The notes beneath the pieces are model-generated. The model saw only the letters and a program-made list of their open reading frames with translations, did not search any database and was not told where the DNA came from. From Cherax quadricarinatus (taxonomy: Eukaryota > Arthropoda > Malacostraca > Decapoda > Parastacidae), in the NCBI RefSeq assembly GCF_038502225.1, contig NC_091378.1, forward strand, positions 7,713,535-7,777,534: DNA of 64,000 nucleotides, read 5' to 3'. This document shows positions 30,980-41,330 of this stretch, in pieces. Each line of letters opens with the position of its first letter. The first letter of the stretch is position 1. Both the position numbers and the translations under genes were made by a program.

Positions 30980-31780
30980 CTGAACATAGGAAAGAGTAAG
31001 GTAATGGGGATAACAAAAAAATTAGGTGATGGAAGATTAGATATTAAATTGGAGGGAGGGAGTATGGAGGAAGTGAATGTATTCAGATATTTGGGAGTGG
31101 CCGTGTCAGCAGATGGATCCATAAAATATAAAATGAACCATAGAACTGATGAGGGGAAAAAAGGTGAGTGGAACACTGAAGAGTATGTGGAGACAAAGAA
31201 CGTTATCCATTGAAGTAAAGAGGAGAATGTATTAGAGTATAGTGTTACCAACACTCTTATATGGGTGTGAAGTATGGATGCTGAATGGTGCAACGAGAAG
31301 GCAGAGGAGATATTGTGTCTGAGGGCAATGTGTGGTGTGAATATAATGCAGAAAATCTGTAGCTTGGAGATTAGGAATTGGGGTGGGGTTACTAAAAGAA
31401 TTATCCAGACGGCAGAGGAAAGGCTGTTAAGGTTTTTCGCACATTTAGAGAGGATGGAACAAAATAGAATGACTTGGAATGTATATAAATCTGTGGAAGG
31501 AAATCTGGGTGGGGTCGTCCTAGGAAAGATTGGGAGGGGTAGAGGTGGTTTTGTGTGTGAGGACCTTGGACTTTCAGCAAGCGTGCGTGAGCGTGTTAAA
31601 TAAGAGGGAATGGAGACGAATGGTTTTTATGACTTGACGTGCTGTTGGAGTATGAGGAAAGTAACATTTTTGAAGGGATTCGGGAAAACTGGTTAGTTGG
31701 ACTTGAGTCCTGGAGGTGGGAAGTACAATGCCTGCTCTCTGTGAGACCGGGTGTTGGTATGTTGCTGTTTTTAACTGAGT
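30976..31780 (+). pseudogene. RTE-type LINE, RT C-terminal fragment and 3' UTR
   Basis: It matches 26270-27100: LNIGKSKVMGITKKLGDGRLDIKLEGGSMEEVNVFRYLGV, then a frame change near 31150. Stops follow, then LRAMCGVNIMQKICSLEIRN. It is 5' truncated exactly at the end of a TG microsatellite. Confidence 0.8.
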
Positions 31781-31829
31781 CACCTCTCGCTTAATAGCAC
31801 CCAAACGAATGTATAGTTCTATTTACATG

Positions 31830-32040
31830 TAATTATTTGTGTTCGCGGAAGTTGAGATGCAGGTCTTGGACCGCCTCTTTCGGTTTTCTATTATTCCTAG
31901 GCTGAAAAAATGCTTTCTAACTTTACTGTGCGTCCACGTCTCTTCTTATTTATCCTTTCTATGTTTCAAAGTATTTTTAAATTTGCAGGGAGGGTAGGGA
32001 TGGAGGATGAGCTGTAGCTCCTGGGCCCATCTCTTAAATT
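31830..32040 (-). pseudogene. decayed CR1/L2-like LINE end
   Basis: 'ttcctaggctgaaaaaatgctttctaac' and 'gctgtagctcctgggccc' resemble the antisense LINE 3' part at 20190-20360. The frame is lost. Confidence 0.4.
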
Positions 32041-32049
32041 GTGACTGAG

Positions 32050-32662
32050 TGAAATGTTTTGACCTTTAAAGGATTAAATTTGCATAATGTTTTTCTGTGT
32101 GTGTCTATGTCTTTCTGTCTGTGTCTTTTTCTCTGTCTCACTCTCTCCCTTCCCCCCTTGTCTCATTTTCACTTTCACTCTTTTAGTTCCATTCTCTGTT
32201 GCTTTTCCAGTCTCTGTGCTTCTTTTTCCCAGCCTCGCTGTTTCCCTTGTCTCTCACTCTCATTTATTGTCTCACTCTGTTTCTTTTCCTGTCTGAAAGT
32301 GTTGCTTTCCCCGTCTCACTATCTCTTTTCCCATGTCTTATTCACCGTCTCTTTTCTCACATCTTATTCACTCTTTCTCCTTAACTACTCACTTTCTCTT
32401 GCAGTGTCTCCCTCACTTTCCCCAGCTCAAAGTCTTGCTTCCTTCGTCTCACTGTCATTTTTTTCTCTTCATTCATTCACTGTCTCTCTCTCTCTCTCTC
32501 TGTTTCTCTTTCCCCTGTCTCAACGCTGAGAATTACAACGGAGCAGTCAACATAAATTGTCTTCTGACGGTGTATTGGATCTTCCGGCGTTCCCCCTCAC
32601 TCTCATTGTGGAGATGATGACCAACCTGCTCCCCTCTCACTCTCTCCTTCGTCCTCACCCTC

Positions 32663-32703
<41 letters not shown>

Positions 32704-32705
32704 CT
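32050..32705 (+). repeat. pyrimidine-rich low-complexity region with (CT)n
   Basis: It is dominated by tctcactctc-like words and ends in a pure CT run (32660-32700). The 156-residue Ser/Leu/Phe-rich frame is a composition artefact. Confidence 0.75.
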
Positions 32706-32884
32706 AGCATGGTCTTTAGAAGGGGGTCACATTCCTTGCGTTTTGGACTGTTGAAGGCTGGTAAGCATCTCATGAATTAGGCGAGTTTTGGGAGGGATAG
32801 GCATCTGGTGAGTAAATAAAAGGCATCATATCTATCAATGCCTTTAGAAGACGAAGTGCGCAAAACGTCAGAGGCATCACCAAA

Positions 32885-33080
32885 AAATCTACAAATACAT
32901 CAGTGAAAACTGCAAAGCACTGACAGGACCTTTAACCAGCCATAACGAAAAATCTACAAATACATCAGGGAAAACTGCAAAGCACTGACAGGACCTTTAA
33001 CCAGCCATAACGAAAAATCTACAAATACATCAGGGAAAACTGTAAAGCACTGACAGGACCTTTAACCATCCATAACGAAA
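32885..33080 (+). repeat. 65-bp tandem repeat, three copies
   Basis: 'aatctacaaatacatcag' recurs at 32886, 32951 and 33016, with 'cactgacaggacctttaacc' in each unit. Confidence 0.9.
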
Positions 33081-33300
33081 TAATAACAATATTGCCATTG
33101 GATCAATACTCAACATAGCCTTGCGGTCAGTATTTTCAGTATAACTGCTTGCCCGAAATGCCTAGCCATGCTAGGCGCTCTAGTGGTACACTCTGTAATC
33201 ACAATTTTACTACATGTAAACCAAACAATAAGCAAATTTCTGTAAACTCAGCATTGTAATCCTTATAGAGAATAAACTTTGAATTTGAATTTGAATTAAA
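33081..33300 (+). mobile_element. LINE-like 3' end with (TTTGAA)n tail
   Basis: 'gcttgcccgaaatgcctagc' and 'taggcgctctagtgg' lead to 'aataaactttgaatttgaatttgaatt'. A short tandem tail after an AATAAA-like signal suggests a LINE end. No coding part remains. Confidence 0.45.
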
Positions 33301-33499
33301 GTTCACAAATTGCAAAATCAGTTTTTAAGGCCTGACTCTGACAAACTTAGTTCTGACGAAATTAAAGTACTTGGAGAAGCGGAGTTGAATTTATCTGTCA
33401 GAGTTACAAAGGAAAATGGTTACCAAATCTCCTACTAACGCAATAATTTACCGAACCATTAGAAAACATGGTATCAAAACCGAAAACTTGCAAGTATTA
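33301..33499. other. no gene seen
   Basis: AT-rich. Nothing recognisable. Confidence 0.3.
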
Positions 33500-33760
33500 G
33501 ACGAGACGGAATCCCGTGGCTTGGTTTGTAGCGAATCAGCTCACAGTGTGTGAGTGTCCGTAGTTCGATCCCCGGCACGGATGGAAACGTCGAGCATGTT
33601 TCCTTACACCTGCTTCCCCTGCTCACCTAGCGGTAAGTAGGTACATGGGTGTTAGTTGACTGTTGTGGGTGGCATCTTATGGGGGTGGTAGCGCACGTTA
33701 CACACAGCTGGTCGTTGAAATGATCCGTGGTAGGATAACATCTATTAGCCTGTAAAATTG
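33500..33760 (+). mobile_element. SINE, tRNA-related head
   Basis: The head has a B-box-like 'agttcgatccccggcacgg', followed by 'gtttccttacacctgc', 'ctcacctagcggtaagtagg', 'tgggtgttagttgactg' and 'gtgggtggcatc'. A reverse copy with the same wording is at 57545-57740. Confidence 0.65.
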
Positions 33761-34055
33761 ATTTTTGCAAGAAAAAAGACTTATTACCTCAATCATCTCC
33801 CCATCAGCAAGGTATTAATTCCAGGTAAGCATAGGTACACTCTATCAAGTACAGGATGGTTAATTTTCTGGATAATAATAACTTAATTATCAGGTAACAT
33901 CATGGACTCAGCAACAAAAAATTATGCCTGACCAACTAACTCGATTTTTTATCAGTTAAAAATTTTCATTCATAATTATATATGAAAATTGGGACGAAAG
34001 CATTCCCAACAGATGGGAAGCATCTGAGTTTCCAAGAGCATTCGACGAGGTATAC

Positions 34056-34245
34056 ATCGAAATCATAACACGGGTGGGGTTAGAACCCACGATCAGTCTC
34101 AAAACTCCAGACCGACGCGTTAGCAACTGCGCCTGTGGCTAACGCGTCGGTCTGGAGTTTTAAGACTCTAATCGCGGGTTTTAATCCCACCCATGTTATG
34201 GTTTGTTTGCGATTGTGTCATTACGATTTCGTGAGTCATGATAAA
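34056..34245. mobile_element. SINE-1, head-to-head inverted pair
   Basis: Plus copy 34131-34245 has 'tggctaacgcgtcggtctgg', a B-box-like 'gggttttaatccc' and the tail 'ttgtttgcgattgtgtcatt' with 'ttcgtgagtcatg'. The minus copy 34056-34130 is the inverse of its first about 70 bp. This tRNA-like SINE has about eight copies in the window. Confidence 0.75.
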
Positions 34246-34399
34246 AGCACAAGGTATAAGAGACGAAGGTCATACCTGGAGAAGTGACTGTCTCACAAGC
34301 AGGATCCAGAGGGGTAATGTGTGGAGAGGTTAGTTAAATGGACACGAATAAAACCAATGTGATATTTTACTGTAACAACGTTCGCTCTCTAGGAGCTCT

Positions 34400-34625
34400 G
34401 TCAACTGAATGAAGATTTAGACAGAGACGTAACATCTGGTTATCTTTATTATAGACGTTTCACCATCCAGTGGCTTTATCAATACAGATTCTAGGACATA
34501 ATTTGAAGAAAGTAGAACTATATACAAAAGATCAGGTAATCAGTCCCTCAGCCTTGGAGATGGTGTGAAGAGCATCGTAATCATGTCTCATCCTGTCGGT
34601 ATTGTATACCATACTTCTACAGCGT
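34400..34625 (-). mobile_element. ribozyme-type end, family B
   Basis: 'aacatctggttatctttattatagacgtttcacc', then 'tccagtggctttatcaatac' and 'cagtccctcagccttgga'. It closes with 'tcatcctgtcggtattgtatacc', which matches the outer tail of a plus copy, so an internal deletion is likely. Motif at 34450-34500. Confidence 0.6.
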
Positions 34626-34639
34626 TGTCAGCTGTTGTT

Positions 34640-35100
34640 AGGGCTTGACAAAGCTCCCTGAGAGCGAGACGTTGCCCCGGTAAATGTAGGTGATTCTAAC
34701 ATTATTACTAAGAGTGTAGAGATGTTATGTGGGTAGATATAAAAAGTAGAGGTCATCAACTATTAAGTCCTAGTTCAACCCTCTTTAAACTTACATAAAA
34801 GATCTCGAACTTGGGCTACCCTTTAAGATGAAATATATTGATATAAACATGAAATAAAGTGCAACATCCTAAACAGATTGAGTATATCAAAGTGGTCCAC
34901 AGAGTTTAGCGCTTTCGTCTGAGATGTTGAAGGTGAGTTTGAACGTTGAGTCAAACATGAATGCAATATGGATGGCGACAAAATGTGTGATCCGAGAAAG
35001 GTATCCCAGTTTCTCATCCAGGGATACTTTCTCTAACTCAGTGTACACAAAAGGAGTAATTCAGTTTGGTCATAAAATTCCATTGCAGCAAAATTAAATA
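34640..35100. other. mostly unassigned; one hammerhead-like scrap
   Basis: At 34648-34685 'gcttgacaaagctccctgagagcgagacgttgcc' has a GCTC/GAGC hairpin and GAGAC. It may be a further divergent ribozyme-type end. Similar wording is at 46765-46810. Otherwise no gene. Confidence 0.3.
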
Positions 35101-35109
35101 TTTGGATAA

Positions 35110-35262
35110 GAGTGCATGTATAATATACAAATAACCTACACAGTGTGACCTTGTAAATGGTCCAAGTCGGACCGAAACGTCGTCTTAAGCTCCTCTCTTC
35201 TATGTGCGGGTTGTTTGTGTATCGTTCCAGTTACGGTATTGTGCCTTTTTGTTCCTTTTATA
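35110..35262 (+). mobile_element. family D ribozyme-type end
   Basis: Plus motif at 35144-35190: GTGAC, degenerate box, GGTCC-AAGTC-GGACC, GAAACGTC, GTC. It continues 'ttaagctcctctcttctatgtgcggg' and 'tttgtgtatcgttcc'. It is the same as the arms at 841-1000. Confidence 0.6.
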
Positions 35263-35483
35263 TTTTTACTAATCAGGAGTTAAAATACTTTATTACCCAG
35301 GTATTAAAAATGTTTAATATCCGGGTATTAAGATTTCAATACCTGGGTACTGAAAAAATGTTAACAAACAGGTATTAAAAATACCTTCGCACAGACGTAC
35401 ATACCCAGATATTAACAATATTTAACACTCGAGACAACAAAACTACCAGCAAAGAATATCCGGAAAATCTTGCTGCAAATTTC

Positions 35484-35585
35484 ATGAAGATTAGCCACCA
35501 AAATTTTGTCCAGACTAGCAACCAAAATTTTGTCAAGATTAGCAACCAATATTTTGTCAAGATTAGCAACCAAAACCAGAACAGT
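35484..35585 (+). repeat. about 24-bp tandem repeat, four copies
   Basis: 'attagcaaccaaaattttgtc' with few changes, four times. Confidence 0.85.
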
Positions 35586-35599
35586 ACGAGGGAAAGCGA

Positions 35600-35915
35600 A
35601 CATAATTTCGCAGCTGCAACTGTAGGTGACCACTCCTCAAATACCTTTCATTACACAGTAATAAAGAAAAGGAATGAGTTACCTGGTCCTGTCAAGTCCA
35701 GTCTAAGACAATTTAAGAATGCAGCCAAAAAGTAAGACCCATTATTTAGATACATTACACAGTTTTAGGTATTTAAAAACCTCTTACAATGTAATATGTG
35801 GAAATTACCCTCTAGGCTAATCCAAAGAAGAAAAATGGTTGATTTGAACTGGGATCCTTTTATATACTCAACTATCAGATACAGTGAAGAAAATAAAGAC
35901 TGAATAAACTGAATG
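35600..35915 (+). pseudogene. possible LINE C-terminus and 3' end
   Basis: The frame to 35735 ends FHYTVIKKRNELPGPVKSSLRQFKNAAKK and a stop. It resembles the last residues of CR1/L2-type ORFs (xWNxLP...FK). The 3' part ends 'aataaagactgaataaactgaatg', a short-repeat tail. Weak. Confidence 0.35.
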
Positions 35916-35973
35916 AACTATCTAATTATTAAAGCTGAAGATTGAGACACTTAAGCAACATATGGGAATCTTT

Positions 35974-36020
35974 ATTTAGGAAACGTTTCGCCACACAGTG
36001 GCTTCATCAGTCCAATACAA
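35974..36020 (-). ncRNA. hammerhead-like motif (family A)
   Basis: CTGATGA, A, GCCAC-TGT-GTGGC, GAAACGTTTCC on the minus strand, with flanks ttgga/tcc. Core complete. Confidence 0.6.
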
Positions 36021-36133
36021 AGCAGAAGGGTGTAAGGAGCGGAGGAGTTTGAGGTAATCAGTCCCTCAACCTGGAGTCGATGTGTTCAGTCCATCAGTCT
36101 TGTAGAATGTGCAGCACAGGGCCACAGACGTGG

Positions 36134-36141
36134 CTTATATA
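36134..36141 (-). promoter_or_regulatory. TATA-like box (TATATAAG), left arm
   Basis: Mirror of the box at 36395, facing the left motif. Confidence 0.35.
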
Positions 36142-36394
36142 CTGTAGTCAGGTGAGGGGAAGCAGGAGGAGGCGGGGTCATAGTGGTACCATCCACTAGT
36201 CGAAGTAGGTCTTCGTCCAAAGGTTGGACAAGTTTTGAAGAATTCATAACAACTGTCAGACACTGCAGCATCATGGGATCTTGATACAAAGAATACTTCA
36301 ACACTTGTTCAACCTTTGGACGAAGACCTACTTCGACTAGTGGATGGTACCACTATGACCCCGCCTCCTCCTGCTTCACCTCACCTGACTACAG

Positions 36395-36402
36395 TATATA
36401 AG
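36395..36402 (+). promoter_or_regulatory. TATA-like box (TATATAAG), right arm
   Basis: About 125 bp upstream of the plus motif; the same distance holds in the left arm. Confidence 0.4.
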
Positions 36403-36512
36403 CCACGTCTACGGCCCTGTGCTGTACATTCTACAAGATTGATGGACTGAACACATCGACTCCAGGTTGAGGGATTGATTACCTCAAACTCCTCCGCTCC
36501 TTACACCCTTCT

Positions 36513-36566
36513 GCTTTGTATTGAACTGATGAAGCCACTGTGTGGCGAAACGTTTCTTCAATAAAG
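36513..36566 (+). ncRNA. hammerhead-like motif (family A)
   Basis: TATTGAA, CTGATGA, A, GCCAC-TGT-GTGGC, GAAAC, GTT, TC-TTCAATA. TATTGAA/TTCAATA form a seven-pair stem I if the TC is bulged. Confidence 0.6.
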
Positions 36567-36668
36567 ATTCCCATATGTTGCATAAGTGTCTCAATCTTCA
36601 ACTTGTCTATTTTCAAAAGCATTCATCATATTATTAAAGCTACTGAAAGGGTAGATAGTGATTTCTTT

Positions 36669-36952
36669 AATTGTTAAAATGTGTAATAACTGGTTTAAAA
36701 AACCGACAGGTTGAAAACTGAGACACTTATGCAACATATGGGAATCTTTACTGAGAAAACGTTTCGCCACACAGTGGCTTCATCAGTCCAATCCAAACTC
36801 CAGACTGAGGGACTAATTACCTCAAACTACTACTCTTTTTACACCCTTCTGATTAGTATTGGACTGATGAAGCCACTGTGTGGCGAAACGTTTCCTCAGT
36901 CAAGATTCCCATATGTTGCATAAGTGTCTCAATTTTTAAATTGTTAAAATGT
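36669..36952. mobile_element. short palindromic ribozyme element, family A, 14-bp TSD
   Basis: The flanks aattgttaaaatgt at 36669-36682 and 36939-36952 are identical. Inside are inverted family A ends (motifs 36750-36793 minus and 36853-36902 plus) with almost no body between. It is the smallest complete example, at 256 bp. Confidence 0.85.
36853..36902 (+). ncRNA. hammerhead-like motif (family A)
   Basis: TTGGA, CTGATGA, A, GCCAC-TGT-GTGGC, GAAAC, GTT, TCC. Core complete. Confidence 0.6.
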
Positions 36953-37328
36953 TCATAATATATTATTGATCCGATGTGTTTATTTTTTCTATAAATAAAG
37001 ACATATTTAAGTATTTATAAATTAAAGGCGACCCCGATGAGAATAAATAATATCGCTTGACTATCGTGTTATCTTTGGATAAACCTAATTTTTAAGCACA
37101 CATAATATTTGCCTGTAATTAAGGTCGTTGTAAAAAAAATAATGTGTACATAACAGATACATAAAAACTAATACAATATTCCTGTAACATTCATTTGACG
37201 ATTTATTATTAATAGCAATAAGGGTAGAGGATGAAATGGTATGTATATAAATACAATTAATATACATGTATATGAATATATGGTATAAGCCTTGGTAATA
37301 AATACCGACAAGTTGTTTGCTTACATGT

Positions 37329-37329
<1 letters not shown>
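36953..37329. other. no gene seen
   Basis: AT-rich. 'gataagc'-like and 'taaataccgacaagttg' at 37300 may be a PLE tail scrap. Confidence 0.3.
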
Positions 37330-37594
<265 letters not shown>

Positions 37595-37669
37595 TTTAAA
37601 TATTTTTCCATAATGCATCACACAACAGAGTGAGGACATTGTGACAGTCCTCAGTTTTCTTGTTCGTTA

Positions 37670-37880
37670 GACTACATCATCTACTACTTCTACTGCTACT
37701 ACTACTACTGTTACTATTTCTTTAGTAACACTCCACTCTCTGCCACTTTCATTACTATCACTACTATCTTCGTATTGCTACCTTTCTCTCTGTTGCACTA
37801 ATTCTACCACTATTATTGCTACTACTACTACTATCATATTCTGTAATCCTTCCACTATCGCCCACAGGATGGGTATGAGG
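37670..37880 (+). repeat. (ACT)n-rich tract
   Basis: Imperfect 'ctactactac' and 'actattatt' words. Confidence 0.7.
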
Positions 37881-37949
37881 TGGTTAATACAGATGTTAAA
37901 TTCTTATATCACTGCTCCCTTCACACGACAACAATCCCCGATCCCCCTT

Positions 37950-38128
37950 CCTATATTCATAAGAACACAGGAGGGGGAACACTGCAGTAGGCCTGTTGGC
38001 CTATACTAGGCAGGTCCTTCGCAAATAACCTACTGACAGAATAAACGCTACCCAAGCAAAGAGCTTGGATAAGTCTATTTACACACGTGCAAGTCCCACT
38101 CAAATCCAACCCCGTCCTTTCTTCCTCC
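37950..38128 (-). mobile_element. CR1-like LINE 3' end fragment
   Basis: 'ataagaacacagg', 'aacactgcagtaggcctgttggcc' and 'aggcaggtcc' match the inverse of 15520-15595. Confidence 0.6.
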
Positions 38129-38222
38129 TCTGTGTGACTGATTAATAATCTAAATCGGACCGAAACGTCGTCCTATGTTTCCGTTTCCCATACGCGAATT
38201 ATTTGTGTATGTAACATACAGA
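38129..38222 (+). mobile_element. family D ribozyme-type end
   Basis: Motif at 38133-38175: GTGTGA, CTGATTAA, hairpin with AATC...GGACC (partly lost), GAAACGTC, GTCC. The box here is closest to CTGATGA within family D, which supports reading the family as hammerhead-derived. Confidence 0.5.
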
Positions 38223-38253
38223 GCTCAACTAGAGAAGGAGAAACTAAAAAGTT

Positions 38254-38326
38254 GAACTTACCAGGATTCGAACCTGTGTTCTTCTGATCCACACTCATAC
38301 GTGTTATCCGTTGTTACTCTAGGCCC
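38254..38326 (-). pseudogene. tRNA-Arg-like pseudogene or SINE head
   Basis: It is 73 nt, with B-box 'ggttcgaatcc', 'ggatcagaag' anticodon-side wording and 'aacggataac' D-loop. Acceptor and D stems pair imperfectly. Confidence 0.5.
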
Positions 38327-38343
38327 CAAGTTTTAATTTATGA

Positions 38344-38421
<78 letters not shown>

Positions 38422-38460
38422 TAGTGTTTGTATAGCAAGAGCAAAAAAAAAATAAAATGT

Positions 38461-38533
38461 CGACCTTGCCAGGAGTCGAACCTGGATTTTTCCGATACGT
38501 AATCAGATGCGTTATCCGTTACGCTACAAGGCC
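38461..38533 (-). tRNA. tRNA-Arg (anticodon ACG) or a close derivative
   Basis: It folds by eye as a full 73-nt cloverleaf. Acceptor GGCCTTG/CAAGGTC has one G-T pair. The D stem is GCGT/ACGC with GG in the loop. Anticodon stem TCTGA/TCGGA has loop TTACGTA (anticodon at 38498-38500). The T stem is CCAGG/CCTGG with loop TTCGACT. A T-rich Pol III stop lies within about 10 nt downstream on the minus strand. T at position 37 is unusual. It sits in an inverted-repeat hairpin next to tRNA-like relics, so it may be part of a repeat family. Confidence 0.6.
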
Positions 38534-38679
38534 GACTTCTTAATTTTTGTTGTTGTTGCTATACAAAAACTTATATATATATATAAACTGCCATAAATTA
38601 AAACTTGGGGCCTAGAGTCTCAACGGATAACACCTCTGTTATATACTGCAGTTTATATATAACGAAATATGTATATTAT

Positions 38680-38940
38680 ATAGCAGCGATGGTGATGGTA
38701 GTGGTGGTGGCAGCAGAAGTTATAGTAGTGGTGGTAGTGGTATAGTAGTAATAGTAATAGTTGTAGTAGTAGTACTAGCAGTTGTAGTAGTATTTGTAGT
38801 AGTACTAGTAGTTGTAGCAGTAATATAACAGTGGTAGTGAAAAAAGTATCAGAGCAAAATTTTAGCTATGAAACATTAATAGTAGAAATAGTTGTAGAAA
38901 GAAGAGTAGAAATAGTAGTAGTAGTTATAATGCAGGTAGT
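38680..38940 (+). repeat. (AGT)n-rich tract
   Basis: Imperfect 'agtagtagt', 'ggtggtagtgg' words. Confidence 0.75.
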
Positions 38941-39055
38941 TTAAGAATGAAAGAGAAATAATGCAAAAAGAGATAATGGCACACGAAGATAGGTTAAGGG
39001 GAGGATAAAGTTCCTTGATGAAATTAAGACACATGTGCAACATCTGGGTATCTTT

Positions 39056-39094
39056 ATTGTAGACGTTTCGCCATCCAGTGGCTTTATCAATACT
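39056..39094 (-). ncRNA. hammerhead-like motif (family B)
   Basis: TTGATAA, A, GCCA-CTGGA-TGGC, GAAACGTC, TACAA. The stem I partner is shortened (AGTA), so it is less stable. Confidence 0.5.
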
Positions 39095-39136
39095 ATGCCC
39101 TCGTCTTCTACCCGTCCCATTTCCACCTGACGTTAG

Positions 39137-39144
39137 TATATAAG
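39137..39144 (+). promoter_or_regulatory. TATA-like box (TATATAAG)
   Basis: Same context (gcgccaggc just downstream) as 15602. Confidence 0.4.
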
Positions 39145-39277
39145 CGCCAGGCGCCTTGCTTCTGCTTCAGAATCTCCACGACTACGGTGCTCTTCACACC
39201 TACTCCAAGGTTGAGGGACTGATTACCTCATCTTCTGTATATAGTTCTAGTGTCTTCAAGTTATATCCTGGAATTTG

Positions 39278-39417
39278 TATTGATAAAGCCACTGGATGGC
39301 TTTATCAATACAATAAAGATACCCAGATGTTGCACATGTGTCTTAATTTGTATTGATAAAGCCACTGGATGGCTTTATCAATACAATAAAGATACCCAGA
39401 TGTTGCACATGTGTCTT
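39278..39417 (+). repeat. two 70-bp copies of a hairpin replacing the ribozyme core
   Basis: In each copy the normal 'ggcgaaacgtc' is replaced by 'ggctttatc', so the box and its flank are followed by their own inverse (gtattgataaagcca / tggctttatcaatac). The unit, up to 'gtgtcttaatttgtattg', is then repeated in tandem. Confidence 0.85.
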
Positions 39418-39465
39418 AATTTCATCTTGTCGGTATTATATACCATTCTTGTACTATATAAAGTT

Positions 39466-40840
39466 TCTTCATGGAAATTTAAAAAAAAATCGAAAAAAAT
39501 ATTTTTTTTCTTGCAAAAAAATAGTGCATAAATTTGGCAACATTCTGGTTCACTCCGATTAAAATCCCATCTGGACAAAAAGCCCTATTGGACAGAACCC
39601 ACCTGAGCAGATGACAGGAAAGGCAATGTAAATATGGGAAAGGTGAAGAGGTAAGGAGAGGAGATGATAAACATCAGGTCTAATAGCAAGTGTTCTGAAG
39701 TTTGGAACATTTGACAATGTAATAAGAAAGGAAGACATCTACAGAGACAAAGGCAGAACCAAGATTACTATTGGGAAAGTTGTCTATATGCGATGCTTCA
39801 ACAAGAGAGAGAGACTGTGAAAGCTAGGAAAAGGGTAGACAGTTTTGGCTGAGGACCAGTCAACAGGATAACTGTAATCTCTAACAATATCAATGTGTTA
39901 GTGATACCTGCAGTTGTGAAGGTGAAGCTGTATACAGCGATCTCATAGATATTAATTTCGGGTATGGTCTATAAAACTGAAGAGAGAGCAATTATATCGC
40001 AAGTAAATCACAATCTTGAAAATCATCACCACCACTGCCATCCTATGCGTGTGTATGGGAATCTATAACCTATAACAACATTAGTCAATGTGTCAGCGAT
40101 ACTTACAATAGTGAAGCTTTCATGGACATGAATTTCAGAAATGATCTGCACATGTCGATTGCTCTACAAACCTTCACCTAATAAGTAACTAGGGTTTAAA
40201 ATGTGAAGCCGATTGAATAAGGCGTTCGGAAGTTAGCGATATATTTCATTTTTCTACATTTGCATTAGTTTTAAAATTCTTTACAAACCTGTGACCCCCC
40301 AAAAATTGGTTTTGTCTTTTATGAGATAGTTCAATTTGATAAAAATTCTTAGACTTCGAAATTTAAAAAAAAAAATCCATTGCGCTGATAAATTTTCCCA
40401 ACACAGAAACTAAACTGAATGGACACTATCCTGGCCATAAGATCCGTCAGCAAATAAATACTAAGGCCATTCAGAAAAGGAAAACACATATTCTGATCGC
40501 GAATGATTAAATAGGAATTAAAATTTCACTCAATTTTACTCATAAAATGATCAAATCTGTATCTACACACCTGAATCTCACTCTCCGCCATTGTTGATTT
40601 ATCAGGCAACTTTTTACGAAAGTTTGACTGAAAATTTTTGAAATTCTTTGAGCCATTTCAGGAAGCAGGAAATGGGTTCAATAATTTTGGTCACAGAGCA
40701 TTTGCACATGCCAATACTCGACTCTGGCCTTTGTCACCGTACACAACAGTTCGAAATTTGAGCTCGATAGGATAAGGGGTTCTCGAGTTATGCTCGAAGG
40801 AATATCGAGGAGTTGGAGGAAGAAGAAAAAAGAAAAATAT
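39466..40840. other. no gene recognised
   Basis: AT-rich with only short frames. 'cgaaatttgagctcgatagg' followed by 'ttctcgagttatgctcg' near 40755 looks like a dispersed repeat but has no second copy here. Confidence 0.35.
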
Positions 40841-40859
40841 TATTCAATCTCTTAAAGGT

Positions 40860-41330
40860 AACCCTTAGGGGATACCTAACAAGAGAAGAAAAAAGACCTT
40901 GGAGTAATCATTAGCAACGATCTCAAAAGTATAAAGCAATGCCTATCGTGAGCAGTAGAGCTAATAGTATGCCGAGTTTCACAGGTTGGAACTTCGAATA
41001 CAATTCACTGGATACTATTGTGACTCTCTATAATGCACATGTTAGACCACAACGTCCAGTTTAGGTCCTTAAAATTGGAAAAGACGAAAATGTAATGAAG
41101 AATGTGCAGAGCCACAAAGGTCGTAGCATCACTGAAAATTAAACCGTAGTAGGAATTATTCAAAACTCTTAACCATTTGCTTTTTAGGAAATGGAAGTCA
41201 AGGGGAAGATCTGATTCAAAATTTTGATATATTAAATTGTATTGATATGATCAAGAATAATTACTTGAAACATAAAGCAAATCTACAAATCGAAATACTG
41301 AAAAGAAACTTCAAGACAGAAGGCACCATG
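40860..41330 (+). pseudogene. decayed CR1/L2-like LINE, RT C-terminus
   Basis: Broken frames read KDLGVIISNDLKSIKQC, then LYNAHVRP-like and RGDLIQNFDILNCIDMIKNNYL wording. The order matches the C-terminal region of CR1/L2 LINEs. Confidence 0.5.

Larger units (their letters stand above)
35925..36641. mobile_element. palindromic ribozyme element, family A, 12-bp TSD
   Basis: The flanks attattaaagct at 35925-35936 and 36630-36641 are identical. Arms 35937-36240 and 36305-36605 are nearly perfect inverted copies of about 300 bp with a 65-bp loop. Each arm holds 'tcgaagtaggtcttcg', a TATA-like box and a family A motif. Transcripts could fold into one long hairpin. It is non-coding. Confidence 0.85.
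38225..38660. repeat. nested inverted repeats with tRNA-like units and (TA)n
   Basis: The outer arms are 'ggccccaagttttaatttatgacag' (left) and its inverse at 38589-38613. Inside is (TA)n 38350-38418. Inner arms 'tttgtatagca' and 'tgctatacaaa' enclose the tRNA at 38461-38533. tRNA-like pieces lie at 38254-38326 (minus) and 38608-38640 (plus). Confidence 0.75.
39008..39465. mobile_element. family B element with rearranged right end
   Basis: The left minus end has its motif at 39056-39094. The body (cacctgacgttagtata, caggcgccttgcttctgc) and TATA box at 39137 follow, then an altered right end. The flanks 'ataaagttcctt' and 'ataaagtttctt' may be a 12-bp TSD with one mismatch. The right motif is replaced by a duplicated hairpin at 39278-39417. 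Confidence 0.7.

Noticed and set aside
32059..32529. 156-residue Ser/Leu/Phe-rich frame as a membrane protein
   Set aside because: It is a pyrimidine-rich low-complexity tract; hydrophobicity follows from TCT/CTC codons.
38254..38326. Functional tRNA gene
   Set aside because: Acceptor and D stems pair poorly and it belongs to an inverted-repeat cluster, so it is listed as a pseudogene or SINE head.
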